The notes under the pieces: generated by a model
What the model was told of the DNA's origin: nothing
The model's database searches: none
What the model saw: only the letters and a program-made list of their open reading frames with translations
Part shown: positions 1-8,418 of the stretch, piece by piece
How positions within the stretch are numbered: the first letter of the stretch is position 1
Layout of the letters: the number at the start of each line of letters is the position of its first letter
DNA from: Aequorivita echinoideorum
Lineage (GTDB): Bacteria > Bacteroidota > Bacteroidia > Flavobacteriales > Flavobacteriaceae
DNA: 64,000 bases
Direction of reading: 5' to 3'
Assembly (NCBI RefSeq): GCF_018476645.1
Contig: NZ_JAHCTB010000006.1
Location: 82,906-146,905, forward strand
Program-made: the position numbers and the translations under genes

Positions 1-161
1 CCATAAGTGAAGGGCTTCGTATTATCAAGCACCAGAGCGAAAACTACATTCCCACTAATATTACCACGATTCAGGACTTTGAAACCGAAAAAGAAAAGGA
101 TTTTATGAGTTATGGAAGTAGCACAAAAAACCTATATTTGTTGCTACTGGAAGACTTATAA
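1..161 (+). CDS. 3' end of a gene cut by the window edge, possibly a LUD-domain protein
   Basis: An open frame enters from base 3 and stops at TAA 159-161, giving the last 52 residues of a protein. It is mixed in charge, with no signal or membrane segment, and ends in a leucine-rich strand (LYLLLLEDL). Stop and next start are only 2 bases apart, so it is probably cotranscribed with cdsA. In flavobacteria a LUD-domain (lactate-utilisation type) gene often precedes cdsA, and the tail is compatible with one, but the visible part has no diagnostic motif. The family call is inference from synteny; the existence of the coding end is well supported. Confidence 0.45.
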   Translation, partial: ISEGLRIIKHQSENYIPTNITTIQDFETEKEKDFMSYGSSTKNLYLLLLEDL

Positions 162-163
162 GT

Positions 164-1015
164 ATGAGGGAAGTTATCGTGCGCACCATTTCGGGCGTTC
201 TCTATATTTCAATTATTATTTTCTCGATGTTCACTTCGCGAGCTTGGTTTATGGGACTCTTCTTTGTACTTGCCGCAATAACTTTAAGTGAATTTTTGAA
301 ACTGGTCCATCTTACAAGCTATGTAGCTTATTTCCTTTTGGCCGCTGCCTTTTATTTTTTAAGTTATAGGGTTTTTGAAGAAAATTCAATCTATCTCCTT
401 TTAATATTGAGCAGCTTCGTAAATCTCTTTCTTCTAAAAGATTTGCTTTGGACTAGTAAAATTCCAATGTTTGAAAAGAAAAAATATATTACTGTAATAT
501 TTTATATAATTAGTGGTTTTGTTTTTTTAACACTAATACCAATGAAATATATTGATACTAGGATTTCTAATGAAGAAAATTTCGCTCCGAGACTTATAGT
601 ATCTGTATTTATTCTGATTTGGAGCAATGACACTTTCGCCTATCTGGTGGGGAAAAATTTCGGGAAGCATAAATTATTGGAACGTATTTCGCCAAAAAAA
701 ACCATAGAGGGATTTTTCGGCGGACTGCTCGGCGCCCTTTTGGCGGGATTTGTTATCTTTAAATTCATTGAAAAATATGATCCCACAAATATGGACCGCC
801 ATCCACTATGGGTTTGGCTTTGTCTCGCTGTAATAGTTGCCATTTTTGGCACCATTGGGGATCTTATTCAGTCAAAATTTAAGAGACAGGCAGGCGTTAA
901 GGACAGCGGAGTTATTATGCCGGGACACGGCGGAATTTATGACAGGCTGGATAGTATTATTTACGCAAGTCCATTTGTATATGCATTTTTATTAATTGTA
1001 GATAATGTTTCATAA
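164..1015 (+). CDS. cdsA: Phosphatidate cytidylyltransferase
   Basis: Makes CDP-diacylglycerol from phosphatidic acid and CTP in the inner membrane, the branch point for phospholipids. The 283-residue protein is almost entirely hydrophobic helices. The C-terminal third carries the CDP-alcohol signature of this family: a S-x-x-K-R-x4-K-D block followed by MPGHGGIYDRLD, ending about residue 263. The metal-binding acidic residues and the HGG are all present. Length is normal for bacterial CdsA. The ATG follows the previous stop by 2 bases, and the gene overlaps psd by 11 bases, so the two consecutive steps towards phosphatidylethanolamine are translationally coupled. Confidence 0.95.
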   Translation: MREVIVRTISGVLYISIIIFSMFTSRAWFMGLFFVLAAITLSEFLKLVHLTSYVAYFLLAAAFYFLSYRVFEENSIYLLLILSSFVNLFLLKDLLWTSKIPMFEKKKYITVIFYIISGFVFLTLIPMKYIDTRISNEENFAPRLIVSVFILIWSNDTFAYLVGKNFGKHKLLERISPKKTIEGFFGGLLGALLAGFVIFKFIEKYDPTNMDRHPLWVWLCLAVIVAIFGTIGDLIQSKFKRQAGVKDSGVIMPGHGGIYDRLDSIIYASPFVYAFLLIVDNVS

Positions 1016-1655
1016 AGAAGGTTTTAAAATAATTATAGTCACTCTGGGCCTTGTTATAGCTCTCAGCATATTGGCTAATATTTTTGTAGTGAACACCACA
1101 ATACGTGGTGGTATAATCATAACTCTTATCATTCTGCTACTGCTGGTACTTCAATTTTTTAGAAATCCGAAGCGCAACTTTTTGGTACATCCAGATAATG
1201 TGCTCTCTCCGGTAGATGGGAAAGTGGTAGTGATTGAAGAAGTTTTTGAAGGAGAATATTTTAAAGATAAAAGGTTGCAGGTTTCCGTATTTATGTCCCC
1301 CATAAATGTACACGTGACCCGCTACCCTGTGGGCGGCAAAGTTAAATACAGCAAATATCACCCGGGGAAATATTTGGTTGCCTGGCACCCAAAATCTTCT
1401 GAAGAAAATGAACGCACAACCGTAGTTGTAAACAATGAAAATTTTGGGGACGTCCTCCATCGGCAGATTGCGGGTGCAATGGCAAAGAGAATTGTAAATT
1501 ACGCCGAAGCCGGCCAAGACGTAAATCAGGCAGACGATAGCGGCTTCATAAAGTTTGGTTCGCGAGTGGACATATTTCTACCCTTGGATGCCAAAATAAA
1601 AGTAACCCTTAACCAAAAGGTTAAGGGCGGAATTACCGTTATTGCCGAAAAATAA
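1005..1655 (+). CDS. psd: Phosphatidylserine decarboxylase, short form
   Basis: Converts phosphatidylserine to phosphatidylethanolamine, using a pyruvoyl group made by self-cleavage. At 216 residues this is the short form found in Bacteroidota and archaea. Two N-terminal membrane segments (about residues 8-25 and 30-48) are followed by a beta-rich domain with the conserved FMSPINVHVTRYPV stretch. The self-cleavage site is Gly185-Ser186 in KFGSRVDIF, replacing the LGST of E. coli Psd. The start lies inside the cdsA end (11-base overlap), and the TAA shares its last base with the ATG of the next gene. This is a compact lipid-synthesis operon. The assignment is firm. Confidence 0.93.
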   Translation: MFHKEGFKIIIVTLGLVIALSILANIFVVNTTIRGGIIITLIILLLLVLQFFRNPKRNFLVHPDNVLSPVDGKVVVIEEVFEGEYFKDKRLQVSVFMSPINVHVTRYPVGGKVKYSKYHPGKYLVAWHPKSSEENERTTVVVNNENFGDVLHRQIAGAMAKRIVNYAEAGQDVNQADDSGFIKFGSRVDIFLPLDAKIKVTLNQKVKGGITVIAEK

Positions 1656-1921
1656 TGACTTCAGAAGAAATTGATATTGCCTTTAAGCACGCGGTAAAGA
1701 GCATAAATGAGCACACCGAGCCTTTTCCGGCAGATACGCTCTTGAGGCTTTACGCATACTATAAAAGAGCGACCAATGACGATGATATACCGCAGGGTGG
1801 CAAACCGCTTATTTCCGCATTTAAGACCAACGCGCTTTTCCAGACCCGTAATTTGTCTCAGGACGAAGCCAAACAACTCTATATCGAAACGGTGGACCAT
1901 TATTTCCTATATAGGAAGTAA
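1655..1921 (+). CDS. Acyl-CoA-binding protein (ACBP family)
   Basis: Small cytosolic helical protein that binds long-chain acyl-CoA esters. The 88 residues match the four-helix ACBP fold: an N-terminal F-x-x-A-V helix, then LLRLYAYYKRATNDD, the hallmark L-x-L-Y-x-x-Y-K-x-A-T stretch. The region between the second and third helices (about residues 45-60) does not keep the usual K-W-x-A-W sequence well, as in other Bacteroidota versions. The ATG overlaps the psd stop by one base, so it is part of the cdsA-psd operon, and it probably carries or buffers acyl-CoA for phospholipid synthesis (inference). Confidence 0.85.
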   Translation: MTSEEIDIAFKHAVKSINEHTEPFPADTLLRLYAYYKRATNDDDIPQGGKPLISAFKTNALFQTRNLSQDEAKQLYIETVDHYFLYRK

Positions 1922-1930
1922 TACTCGATA

Positions 1931-2173
1931 CTAAGATTGTTGGGCTTGATTGAATTTTATTTCATACTCCTCAATTGCCTCGGTGATTTTTTCCACATTT
2001 TCTGAAGCACGCTCGTGGGCCGCTTCCATCGCTTTCTCTAAGTCTTTATCAGGATGCTGAAATAAATCCGTAATTACGTGGTTTATCTTGTCAATAATAC
2101 TTCTTTGGCTGTTTTTGATATCTTCCAGCTTGTGAAGCATCGCTTCCATTTCCTCATATTTTGCTTGATCCAT
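1931..2173 (-). CDS. Small helical (coiled-coil) protein of unknown function
   Basis: An 80-residue, strongly charged protein with no signal peptide, membrane segment or cysteine. It is predicted to be nearly all helix with heptad-like spacing of M/L/I/V (MEAMLHKLEDI, then a second amphipathic helix from about residue 40 rich in E, A and K). It faces the cdsA-psd-ACBP operon convergently, 9 bases from its last gene. The frame starts at ATG 2171-2173 and uses native-looking codons, so it is likely real. I do not recognise a family. A small cytosolic structural or regulatory protein is possible. Confidence 0.6.
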   Translation of the reverse strand: MDQAKYEEMEAMLHKLEDIKNSQRSIIDKINHVITDLFQHPDKDLEKAMEAAHERASENVEKITEAIEEYEIKFNQAQQS

Positions 2174-2366
2174 AATTTTAAATTTTTCCGAAAGATATAT
2201 TTTAATGCATTTGATACCGAAATAATTAACCTTGCTTTAAAATAAATTATGACTTTTTAACGGCCCGCTTAGCAAACAAAGCTTAGCAAATCTGAAAGAG
2301 TTAGTTGCCTAGATATTGAATACGTCTTAGAAACCTAGACATAGGTAAGTACCATTGCACAAAATA

Positions 2367-2432
2367 TAGCGCTATTTTTATAAATATTTTGCGCAATATT
2401 TTTCAAAAAATAGCGCAATATTTAATTGAAAC
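2367..2432. repeat. Three tandem 22-bp units centred on gcgc
   Basis: The core gcgc occurs at 2369, 2391 and 2413, exactly 22 bases apart, each followed by a(a/t)(t)attt. Two cores are small palindromes (agcgct, ttgcgcaa). The period equals about two helical turns, so the cores would lie on one DNA face. No coding sense is visible. Operator array or repeat debris are both possible. Confidence 0.6.
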
Positions 2433-2473
2433 GTAACTTCCTCCTTATAATATGGTGCTTTCCAAATCTTTAA

Positions 2474-2511
2474 TAAATAAAAACCCGTCAACGTTTGAAC
2501 GCTGACGGGTT
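2474..2511 (-). terminator. Rho-independent terminator of valS
   Basis: Arms aacccgtca (2482-2490) and tgacgggtt (2503-2511) form a 9-bp stem with a further partly paired loop. Read on the minus strand, the stem runs into a T-rich tract (2474-2484). It lies 23 bases past the valS stop. Confidence 0.85.
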
Positions 2512-2533
2512 AAAAGTTTAAACCTTAAAACTA

Positions 2534-5191
2534 TTATTGAAGCCCTGCCAAACTCGCCTTCAATGTCTCAATTTTGGAAAGCGCATCTGCCTCCTTTTGT
2601 TTTTCCAAAGCCACAACCTGCGCGGGCGCACCGCTCACAAACCGCTCATTCTTTAATTTACCTTGAACGCTTCGCAAAAACCCCTCGGTATATTTTAGTT
2701 CTTCGGAAAGTTTCGCGATTTCCTCTTCCACATTGATGGCACCAGAAATCGGGATAAAATATTCGTTACTTTTTACTCTAAAGGAAAGGGCACCGTCAAT
2801 TTTTTCAGAAATATGATTTAATTCTGAAATGTTGCCCAGTTTTTTTATCACGGAATCAAATTGCTCTGAAGCGCCTTCATTATTGAAAACAGAGAGATTT
2901 ATACTATCCTTAAATGAAATGTTCTTCTCTTTACGAATGGTCCTAATACCGGAAATAATCTCAGCGGCAAATTCAAAATCCTTTATAATTTTTTCATTGA
3001 AAACTTCTTGTTTTGGCCATTCTGAAATAATCAAAGCTTCGTAAACATTGCGCTGTGCTGTATGTTGCCAGATTTCTTCAGAAATAAACGGCACGAATGG
3101 ATGCAAGATTTTCAGATTATCTTCCAATACTGAAATGACTTCCAAATATGTTTTCTCTGAAATTTTTTCGCCAAAAGGCGGCTTTACCATTTCCAACAGC
3201 CACGAGCAGAAATCATCCCAAACCAACTTATAGGTCGCCATCAAAGCATCACTGATGCGGTATTTGCCATAATGGTTTTCAATTTCAGATAGTGTTTTTT
3301 GGAATTTGCTACGGTACCATTGAAGCGCAATAGTATCGCTCTGCAATAGATCTTTATCCGCATCAACCTCCCAACCGTCAATCAGTCTGTAGGCATTCCA
3401 TATTTTATTCACAAAGGCACTCCCCTGTTTGCAAAGGTCTTCATCAAACATCAAGTCATTACCCGCGGGGGAGCTCAATAACATCCCCACGCGTACGCCA
3501 TCCGCCCCATACGTATCTATCAAATCGATAGGATCTGGTGAATTGCCCAGCGATTTGCTCATTTTTCGGCGTTGCTTATCGCGAACAATTCCCGTTAGGT
3601 ACACATTGGTAAACGGTTTTTCATTTCTATACTCATAACCCGCGATAATCATTCGAGCCACCCAAAAGAAAAGAATTTCGGGCGCGGTTACCAAATCGTT
3701 GGTTGGATAGTAATACTTTATTTCCTCATTGTCCGGCTCCAAAATGCCGTTGAAAACACTAATGGGCCACAACCATGACGAAAACCAAGTGTCAAGCGCA
3801 TCTGGGTCCTGTTTAAGGTTTCCGGTTGTGAGTTGCTGGTTGTTGGTTTTTTCCTTTGCAAGTTGAAGCGCCTCTTCAATAGTTTCGGCAACCACGAAAT
3901 CCTCTTTACCATCGCCATAAAAATAGGCAGGAATTTGCTGGCCCCACCAAAGTTGGCGTGAGATATTCCAGTCACGCACATTCTCCATCCAATGGCGGTA
4001 GGTATTTATAAATTTTTCAGGAACTAGGTTAACATCCTTTTCAAGCACTGCATCCAACGCAGGTTGCGCCAAATCCTTCATTTTAAGAAACCATTGGTCG
4101 CTTAACTTTGGTTCTATAACCGCGCCGGTTCTTTCGCTGGTCCCCACTTTATGTACGTGGATTTCAGTTTTTGAAAGAACGCCAGAAGCCTCCAACTCCT
4201 TTATAATTTCCTTTCGAACCACAAAACGATCCTTCCCTTCATAATGAAGACCAAAACTATTGAGCGTTCCATCATCATTCAAAATATCAATAATTTCAAG
4301 ACCGTGTTTATCGCCCAGCATTTTATCATTTTCATCGTGGGCGGGAGTAACTTTCAGGCAGCCGGTACCAAATTCCACATCCACATATTCGTCTTCAATA
4401 ATTGGGATTATGCGCCCGCACACAGGAACAACGGCACTTTTTCCACGAAGATGAGAAAAACGTTCATCATTTGGGTTGATGCAAATGGCGGTATCTCCCA
4501 GAATAGTTTCGGGTCTGGTGGTCGCAATGGTCAAGGTCTGCCCCGACCCATCCGCAAGAGGGGAGCCATCTTCATTAACCACTTTATAATTTAGGTAATA
4601 GAGATTCCCTTGTTTTTCTTCATAAACAACCTCTTCATCAGAAAGTGTGGTCTTTGCCTGCGGATCCCAATTTACCATTCGGTAACCGCGATAGATGTTT
4701 CCTTTTCTGTATAAATCAACAAAAACCTTTATTACCGAGGCGGACATTTCCTCATCCATGGTAAATTTGGTTCGCTCCCAATCACAAGAGGCACCCAATT
4801 TTTTAAGCTGTTCCAAAATTATCCCACCGTGCTTGTGCGTCCAATCCCACGCGTGCTTTAAAAATTCATCGCGACTAAGGCTTGCTTTATCTATCCCTTC
4901 AGCTTTCAGCTTTGCTACCACTTTTGCTTCGGTAGCGATAGATGCGTGATCTGTACCCGGAACCCAGCACGCATTGTAGCCCTTCAATCTAGCCCTTCGT
5001 ATTAAAACATCTTGCAGTGTATTATTGAGCATATGGCCCATATGCAAAACACCGGTAACATTGGGCGGAGGGATAACTATGGTATAGGGTTCTTTTTCAT
5101 TAACCTCTGAATGAAAATAATTATTTTCCATCCAGTAGCTATACCATTTATTTTCAATGTTTTTTGCGTTGTATTTAGCGTCTATTGCCAT
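2534..5191 (-). CDS. valS: Valine--tRNA ligase
   Basis: Charges tRNA-Val with valine. The 885-residue protein has the class I catalytic motifs: HMGH at residues 50-53 after PPPNVTG, and KMSKSLGNSPDP in the second half of the catalytic core. Between them sits the CP1 editing insertion with TTRPETILGDTA. The anticodon-binding domain follows, and the last about 60 residues form the charged coiled-coil arm typical of ValRS (EEIAKLSEELKYTEGFLR). I chose ATG 5189-5191 (MAIDAKYNAK). A longer frame adds 30 hydrophobic residues unlike the family and overlaps the promoter region. The gene is monocistronic with its own terminator and is transcribed divergently from the DUF1573 gene. Confidence 0.97.
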   Translation of the reverse strand: MAIDAKYNAKNIENKWYSYWMENNYFHSEVNEKEPYTIVIPPPNVTGVLHMGHMLNNTLQDVLIRRARLKGYNACWVPGTDHASIATEAKVVAKLKAEGIDKASLSRDEFLKHAWDWTHKHGGIILEQLKKLGASCDWERTKFTMDEEMSASVIKVFVDLYRKGNIYRGYRMVNWDPQAKTTLSDEEVVYEEKQGNLYYLNYKVVNEDGSPLADGSGQTLTIATTRPETILGDTAICINPNDERFSHLRGKSAVVPVCGRIIPIIEDEYVDVEFGTGCLKVTPAHDENDKMLGDKHGLEIIDILNDDGTLNSFGLHYEGKDRFVVRKEIIKELEASGVLSKTEIHVHKVGTSERTGAVIEPKLSDQWFLKMKDLAQPALDAVLEKDVNLVPEKFINTYRHWMENVRDWNISRQLWWGQQIPAYFYGDGKEDFVVAETIEEALQLAKEKTNNQQLTTGNLKQDPDALDTWFSSWLWPISVFNGILEPDNEEIKYYYPTNDLVTAPEILFFWVARMIIAGYEYRNEKPFTNVYLTGIVRDKQRRKMSKSLGNSPDPIDLIDTYGADGVRVGMLLSSPAGNDLMFDEDLCKQGSAFVNKIWNAYRLIDGWEVDADKDLLQSDTIALQWYRSKFQKTLSEIENHYGKYRISDALMATYKLVWDDFCSWLLEMVKPPFGEKISEKTYLEVISVLEDNLKILHPFVPFISEEIWQHTAQRNVYEALIISEWPKQEVFNEKIIKDFEFAAEIISGIRTIRKEKNISFKDSINLSVFNNEGASEQFDSVIKKLGNISELNHISEKIDGALSFRVKSNEYFIPISGAINVEEEIAKLSEELKYTEGFLRSVQGKLKNERFVSGAPAQVVALEKQKEADALSKIETLKASLAGLQ

Positions 5192-5265
5192 ACTTTGGTC
5201 TGATTTTTGAACAACCGAATGCAAAAGTAACCATATCCGCAAGATTACAAAAGTGAATAAGTTAT

Positions 5266-5297
5266 TTTGCAGGTTGTACAAAAGTTACATACTTTAG
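5266..5297 (+). promoter_or_regulatory. Candidate Bacteroidota promoter for the DUF1573 gene
   Basis: TTTG at 5266-5269 and TACTTTAG at 5290-5297 are separated by 20 bases. This fits the Bacteroidota -33 TTTG / -7 TAnnTTTG pattern except for A for T in the last box. It lies 22 bases before the ATG. Confidence 0.4.
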
Positions 5298-5319
5298 CAA
5301 TTATTAAATAAAATAAACC

Positions 5320-5718
5320 ATGAAAAAATTTATCCTTATTGCCCTTGTAGCCTTAGTAGGTTTTACTGCTGAAGCGCAACAGGCAAAGATCAGTTTCACC
5401 AATGATACCGTAGATTACGGCAACATTGCGAAAGGTAGTGATGGAGTTCGCGTATTTGAATTTACTAATACAGGTGATGCCCCATTAATTATAAGCGATG
5501 TAAAGTCTAGCTGCGGATGTACTGTACCTAAAAAACCGGACGGGCCCATAGCTCCCGGTGCCAGTAGCTCAATTCAAGTGAAGTATGACACCAATCGTGT
5601 TGGGCCAATCCGAAAAACAGTTACCGTTTATTCTAACGCGAGCGAGCCAATAGTAGCCTTGAAAATAAAAGGTGAGGTAATGAGCAATGACACAAGCGTA
5701 CTTGAAAAAACAAAGTAA
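5320..5718 (+). CDS. Exported DUF1573 protein
   Basis: Periplasmic or surface protein of 132 residues. A clear signal peptide (MKKFILIALVALVGFTAEAQ, cut after about residue 19) is followed by one immunoglobulin-like beta-sandwich of the DUF1573/HYDIN-ASH type. The family hallmark is present: FEFTNTGDAPLIISDVKSSCGCTVP, with the SCGC cysteine pair. The later strand has the PGASSSIQVKYDT pattern. The function of DUF1573 proteins is not established; they are abundant in Bacteroidota envelopes. Single gene between its own promoter and a strong terminator. Confidence 0.9.
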   Translation: MKKFILIALVALVGFTAEAQQAKISFTNDTVDYGNIAKGSDGVRVFEFTNTGDAPLIISDVKSSCGCTVPKKPDGPIAPGASSSIQVKYDTNRVGPIRKTVTVYSNASEPIVALKIKGEVMSNDTSVLEKTK

Positions 5719-5744
5719 ACTGGAAAGTTTGATAGAATTCATAA

Positions 5745-5778
5745 AATCGGCTGATAAATTATCAGCCGATTTTTTTTT
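5745..5778 (+). terminator. Strong terminator after the DUF1573 gene, possibly bidirectional
   Basis: Perfect 11-bp stem: aatcggctgat (5745-5755) and atcagccgatt (5761-5771) with a 5-base loop, then eight T (5771-5778). The T tract runs up to the stop codon of the convergent protease gene, and an A-rich stretch on the other side could serve that gene too. Confidence 0.88.
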
Positions 5779-7135
5779 AGAATACATTCTTTAAATTGAA
5801 TTTCACCTTATTAATAGAGCCTCCACGATTTACATCCAGCACAATCTTTTTACCTTCTTCGCTCGAAAATAGTTCGATCAATTCATAGAGTTTATATTCG
5901 TAGACTGATTTTCCATTTACCCTAACAATTTCGTCCTCTAAAAGAATACCCGCCTGTGCGGCTGGGGAATTTTCACGCATTTCAACCACTATAAATTTTG
6001 GCACCAAAGAAAATTCAAACTGACTGCTAGTGGAAACACTAGCAATATTAAAAGGTGAATTATCCGTATCCTGAATTAACCTATCCCCTTTCGCCGTGTA
6101 TTTTTTGGGCTTTTTAATCAATTCCAAACCGTCGTGCTCAATTGTTAAGCCACTCATATTATAATTGAAGGGTTCATTGAATTTTCTATTTTTCTTGAAG
6201 CGCATTATTTTGTTTCCGTAATCCATAACCACTGTAAAACGCCGAAGAAAACTACCGCCCAAACTTCCATCCCTTTCTTTGAAAGACTGGGCATTTGCAA
6301 TGGCATTTTTATCAGGAAATGCAGCTTTTACATCCAAAAGCGAAATTTCGCCCAATTGAATTTCGGGAAGTTTTGTTCTTTTTCCATAAATATTTCCGCT
6401 CAAGCCGAGGCCCAGAAAATCAGTGAAATAATTTTTTGGATTTTCATTTAAAAATCCATAATCCTCAAACAACCAAAGTGCATCACTCGAGCCAGAATCC
6501 ACGAGCAGTGTTATTTCTTCCTCCTGCTTGCCCGTGTTCAGCATCAACGAAATGTATGGTTTTTTACCTGAAAAAATAATGGGCACATCAACACATTTTC
6601 TGCATTTGCGAAGCGCATACCTTTTAGGATTAAAAATCACCACATTTTCTGCGGCGTAATTAATTTTCACAACGAAATTCTGAAAAAAATCACTACCCAA
6701 GATTCCGTGGATGGGTATTCCCATGCGCGGAGAAAAATTGAGCGATTTGTCAAAAATTATAAAAAGCGTATGGTCTATATCAATAGCATCACCAACCTTT
6801 ATTTTATTTCCCTGGCTCTTGAACGCATCCACAAAGCCACCCTCGCCCAAACCTTGAAGCTGGATGGGTTCTGTATTTTTCAATTCAAGACTATCCGTAG
6901 CCTCTAGGCTGAATAATATAGTTGATTTTACGCCGGAATCCAGAATGAAGGACAATTTGGTTCCGTTCAATTCAACATCAATAATGGGGAGATTGTTTAC
7001 CAACTCAAATTGGATTTTATCCCGTCGCTGTTTTTCTGGTAGTTGAAATCCATTTTGCGCCAAAGCGGTTAAACCTTGCGCCATAAAAAGCCAAGAAGCA
7101 AAAATGAGGAATGCTATTTTTTCATTGATTTTCAA
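5777..7135 (-). CDS. Exported retropepsin-like aspartyl protease with PDZ domain
   Basis: Predicted envelope protease of 453 residues. It has a signal peptide, then two aspartyl-protease lobes, each with a D-S-G catalytic motif (FILDSGVKST and LLVDSGSSDA), then a C-terminal PDZ domain (SPAAQAGILLEDEIVRVNGK). The lobe-PDZ layout is typical of Bacteroidota 'aspartyl protease family' proteins, whose substrates are unknown. Start choice: the ATG inside (7084) would cut the signal peptide in half. TTG 7133-7135 gives MKINEKIAFLIF, a normal signal sequence, so I prefer this non-ATG start. It is divergent from the aminotransferase gene. The family is secure, the start is inferred. Confidence 0.82.
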   Translation of the reverse strand: MKINEKIAFLIFASWLFMAQGLTALAQNGFQLPEKQRRDKIQFELVNNLPIIDVELNGTKLSFILDSGVKSTILFSLEATDSLELKNTEPIQLQGLGEGGFVDAFKSQGNKIKVGDAIDIDHTLFIIFDKSLNFSPRMGIPIHGILGSDFFQNFVVKINYAAENVVIFNPKRYALRKCRKCVDVPIIFSGKKPYISLMLNTGKQEEEITLLVDSGSSDALWLFEDYGFLNENPKNYFTDFLGLGLSGNIYGKRTKLPEIQLGEISLLDVKAAFPDKNAIANAQSFKERDGSLGGSFLRRFTVVMDYGNKIMRFKKNRKFNEPFNYNMSGLTIEHDGLELIKKPKKYTAKGDRLIQDTDNSPFNIASVSTSSQFEFSLVPKFIVVEMRENSPAAQAGILLEDEIVRVNGKSVYEYKLYELIELFSSEEGKKIVLDVNRGGSINKVKFNLKNVF

Positions 7136-7227
7136 GTACTTTGAATATATAAAAAATTCAGCAAAGAGGTGCGTTTGCCGTGGATTTATAAAATATATTT
7201 CGCAACTTTGCGACAAAATATTTCATT

Positions 7228-8418
7228 ATGCCGCAAGTATCGCACAAAGGAAAAAATATGCCGGAATCGCCCATAAGAAAGTTGGTTCCATTTGCTGAAA
7301 AAGCCTATAAAGCTAAAAAGACTGTTTACCATTTAAATATTGGCCAGCCAGATATTAAATCTCCCGAAGTTGCGATGGATGCGGTTGCGCATCACCATTT
7401 GGAAATTCTTGCATACACTCGTTCCGAAGGCTCCCAAGAATATCGCGAAAAAATTTCTAAATATTACAAAAACAACCAAATTCCCGCAGAAGCCGATGAT
7501 ATTGTGGTTACAACTGGAGGAAGCGAAGCGCTTCTTTTCGCAATGGGAAGTATTGCAGATGTTGACGATGAAATTATAATCCCGGAGCCATTTTATGCCA
7601 ATTATAACGGGTTTGCAACAGCCTCTGGAGTTAAAATAGTTCCCGTAATTTCAAAAATTGAAGACAACTTCGCCCTTCCCCCTATTTCAGAATTTGAAAA
7701 ATTGATTACGCCAAAAACAAAGGCAATTTTAATATGCAATCCTGGAAATCCCACTGGTTATCTTTATTCAAAAGAAGAAATTCAGAAATTGGCCGAAATT
7801 GTGAAAAAGCACGATTTGTTTTTGGTTGCAGATGAAGTATATCGTGAATTTGTTTATGATGGAGCTAAGCATTATTCCATTTTGGAAGAAGAAAGCATGG
7901 CAGAATATGGGATTTTAATCGATTCTGTTTCAAAAAGATACAGTATGTGTGGCGCGCGCGTGGGTTGTTTGGTATCCCGAAACAAACAAGTAATTTCCAC
8001 GGCACTTAAATTTGCGCAAGCACGGCTTAGTCCACCCACGTTCGCCCAAATTGCCAGCGAAGCAGCCTTGCAGACACCGCAAAGCTATTTTGATGAAGTA
8101 ATTACCGAGTACCAAGATCGTAGAAATACATTGGTTGCCGCATTAAAGAAAATCCCTGGTGTAAAGGTGGGCGAGCCAAAAGGTGCATTTTATTGTATCG
8201 TTGAACTTCCAGTTAAGAATAGCGATGCCTTTGCGCAATGGCTGTTGGAGAGTTTTGACGACAACGGTGAGACGGTCATGGTGGCGCCCGCAGCGGGTTT
8301 TTATTCTTCAGCTGGTGTTGGGCTCAACCAAATAAGAATTGCCTATGTTCTCAAAAAAGAAAGTTTGGTGCGTGCGGTTGATATTTTAAGGATAGCTCTG
8401 GAAAATTATCAGGATTAA
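7228..8418 (+). CDS. PLP-dependent aminotransferase, class I/II
   Basis: Fold-type I aminotransferase of 396 residues, acting in the cytosol on amino acids. The N-terminus MPQVSHKGKNMPESPIRKL and HLNIGQPDI are typical of the Bacteroidota AspC-like group. The cofactor site is complete: the NPGNPTG loop, the DEVYREF aspartate/tyrosine, and the Schiff-base lysine in SVSKRYSMCGARVG, with the phosphate-binding arginine nearby. The C-terminal arginine that binds the substrate carboxylate (NQIRIAY) is present. The stop shares a base with the murB start, so the genes are coupled. The exact substrate (aspartate, tyrosine or another amino acid) cannot be told from sequence. Confidence 0.92.
   Translation: MPQVSHKGKNMPESPIRKLVPFAEKAYKAKKTVYHLNIGQPDIKSPEVAMDAVAHHHLEILAYTRSEGSQEYREKISKYYKNNQIPAEADDIVVTTGGSEALLFAMGSIADVDDEIIIPEPFYANYNGFATASGVKIVPVISKIEDNFALPPISEFEKLITPKTKAILICNPGNPTGYLYSKEEIQKLAEIVKKHDLFLVADEVYREFVYDGAKHYSILEEESMAEYGILIDSVSKRYSMCGARVGCLVSRNKQVISTALKFAQARLSPPTFAQIASEAALQTPQSYFDEVITEYQDRRNTLVAALKKIPGVKVGEPKGAFYCIVELPVKNSDAFAQWLLESFDDNGETVMVAPAAGFYSSAGVGLNQIRIAYVLKKESLVRAVDILRIALENYQD

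Larger units (their letters stand above)
2174..2533. other. 360-base intergenic region with several short repeats
   Basis: No convincing gene was found here. It holds a 10-base direct repeat (gcttagcaaa at 2267-2276 and 2281-2290), a repeated cctaga (2308 and 2334), the 22-bp array at 2367-2432, and the valS terminator near 2482-2511. The upstream part probably includes the promoter of the small helical gene to its left. Confidence 0.6.

Noticed and set aside
5192..5281. N-terminal extension of valine--tRNA ligase
   Set aside because: The extra 30 residues are hydrophobic and unlike the family, and cover the promoter region of the divergent gene.
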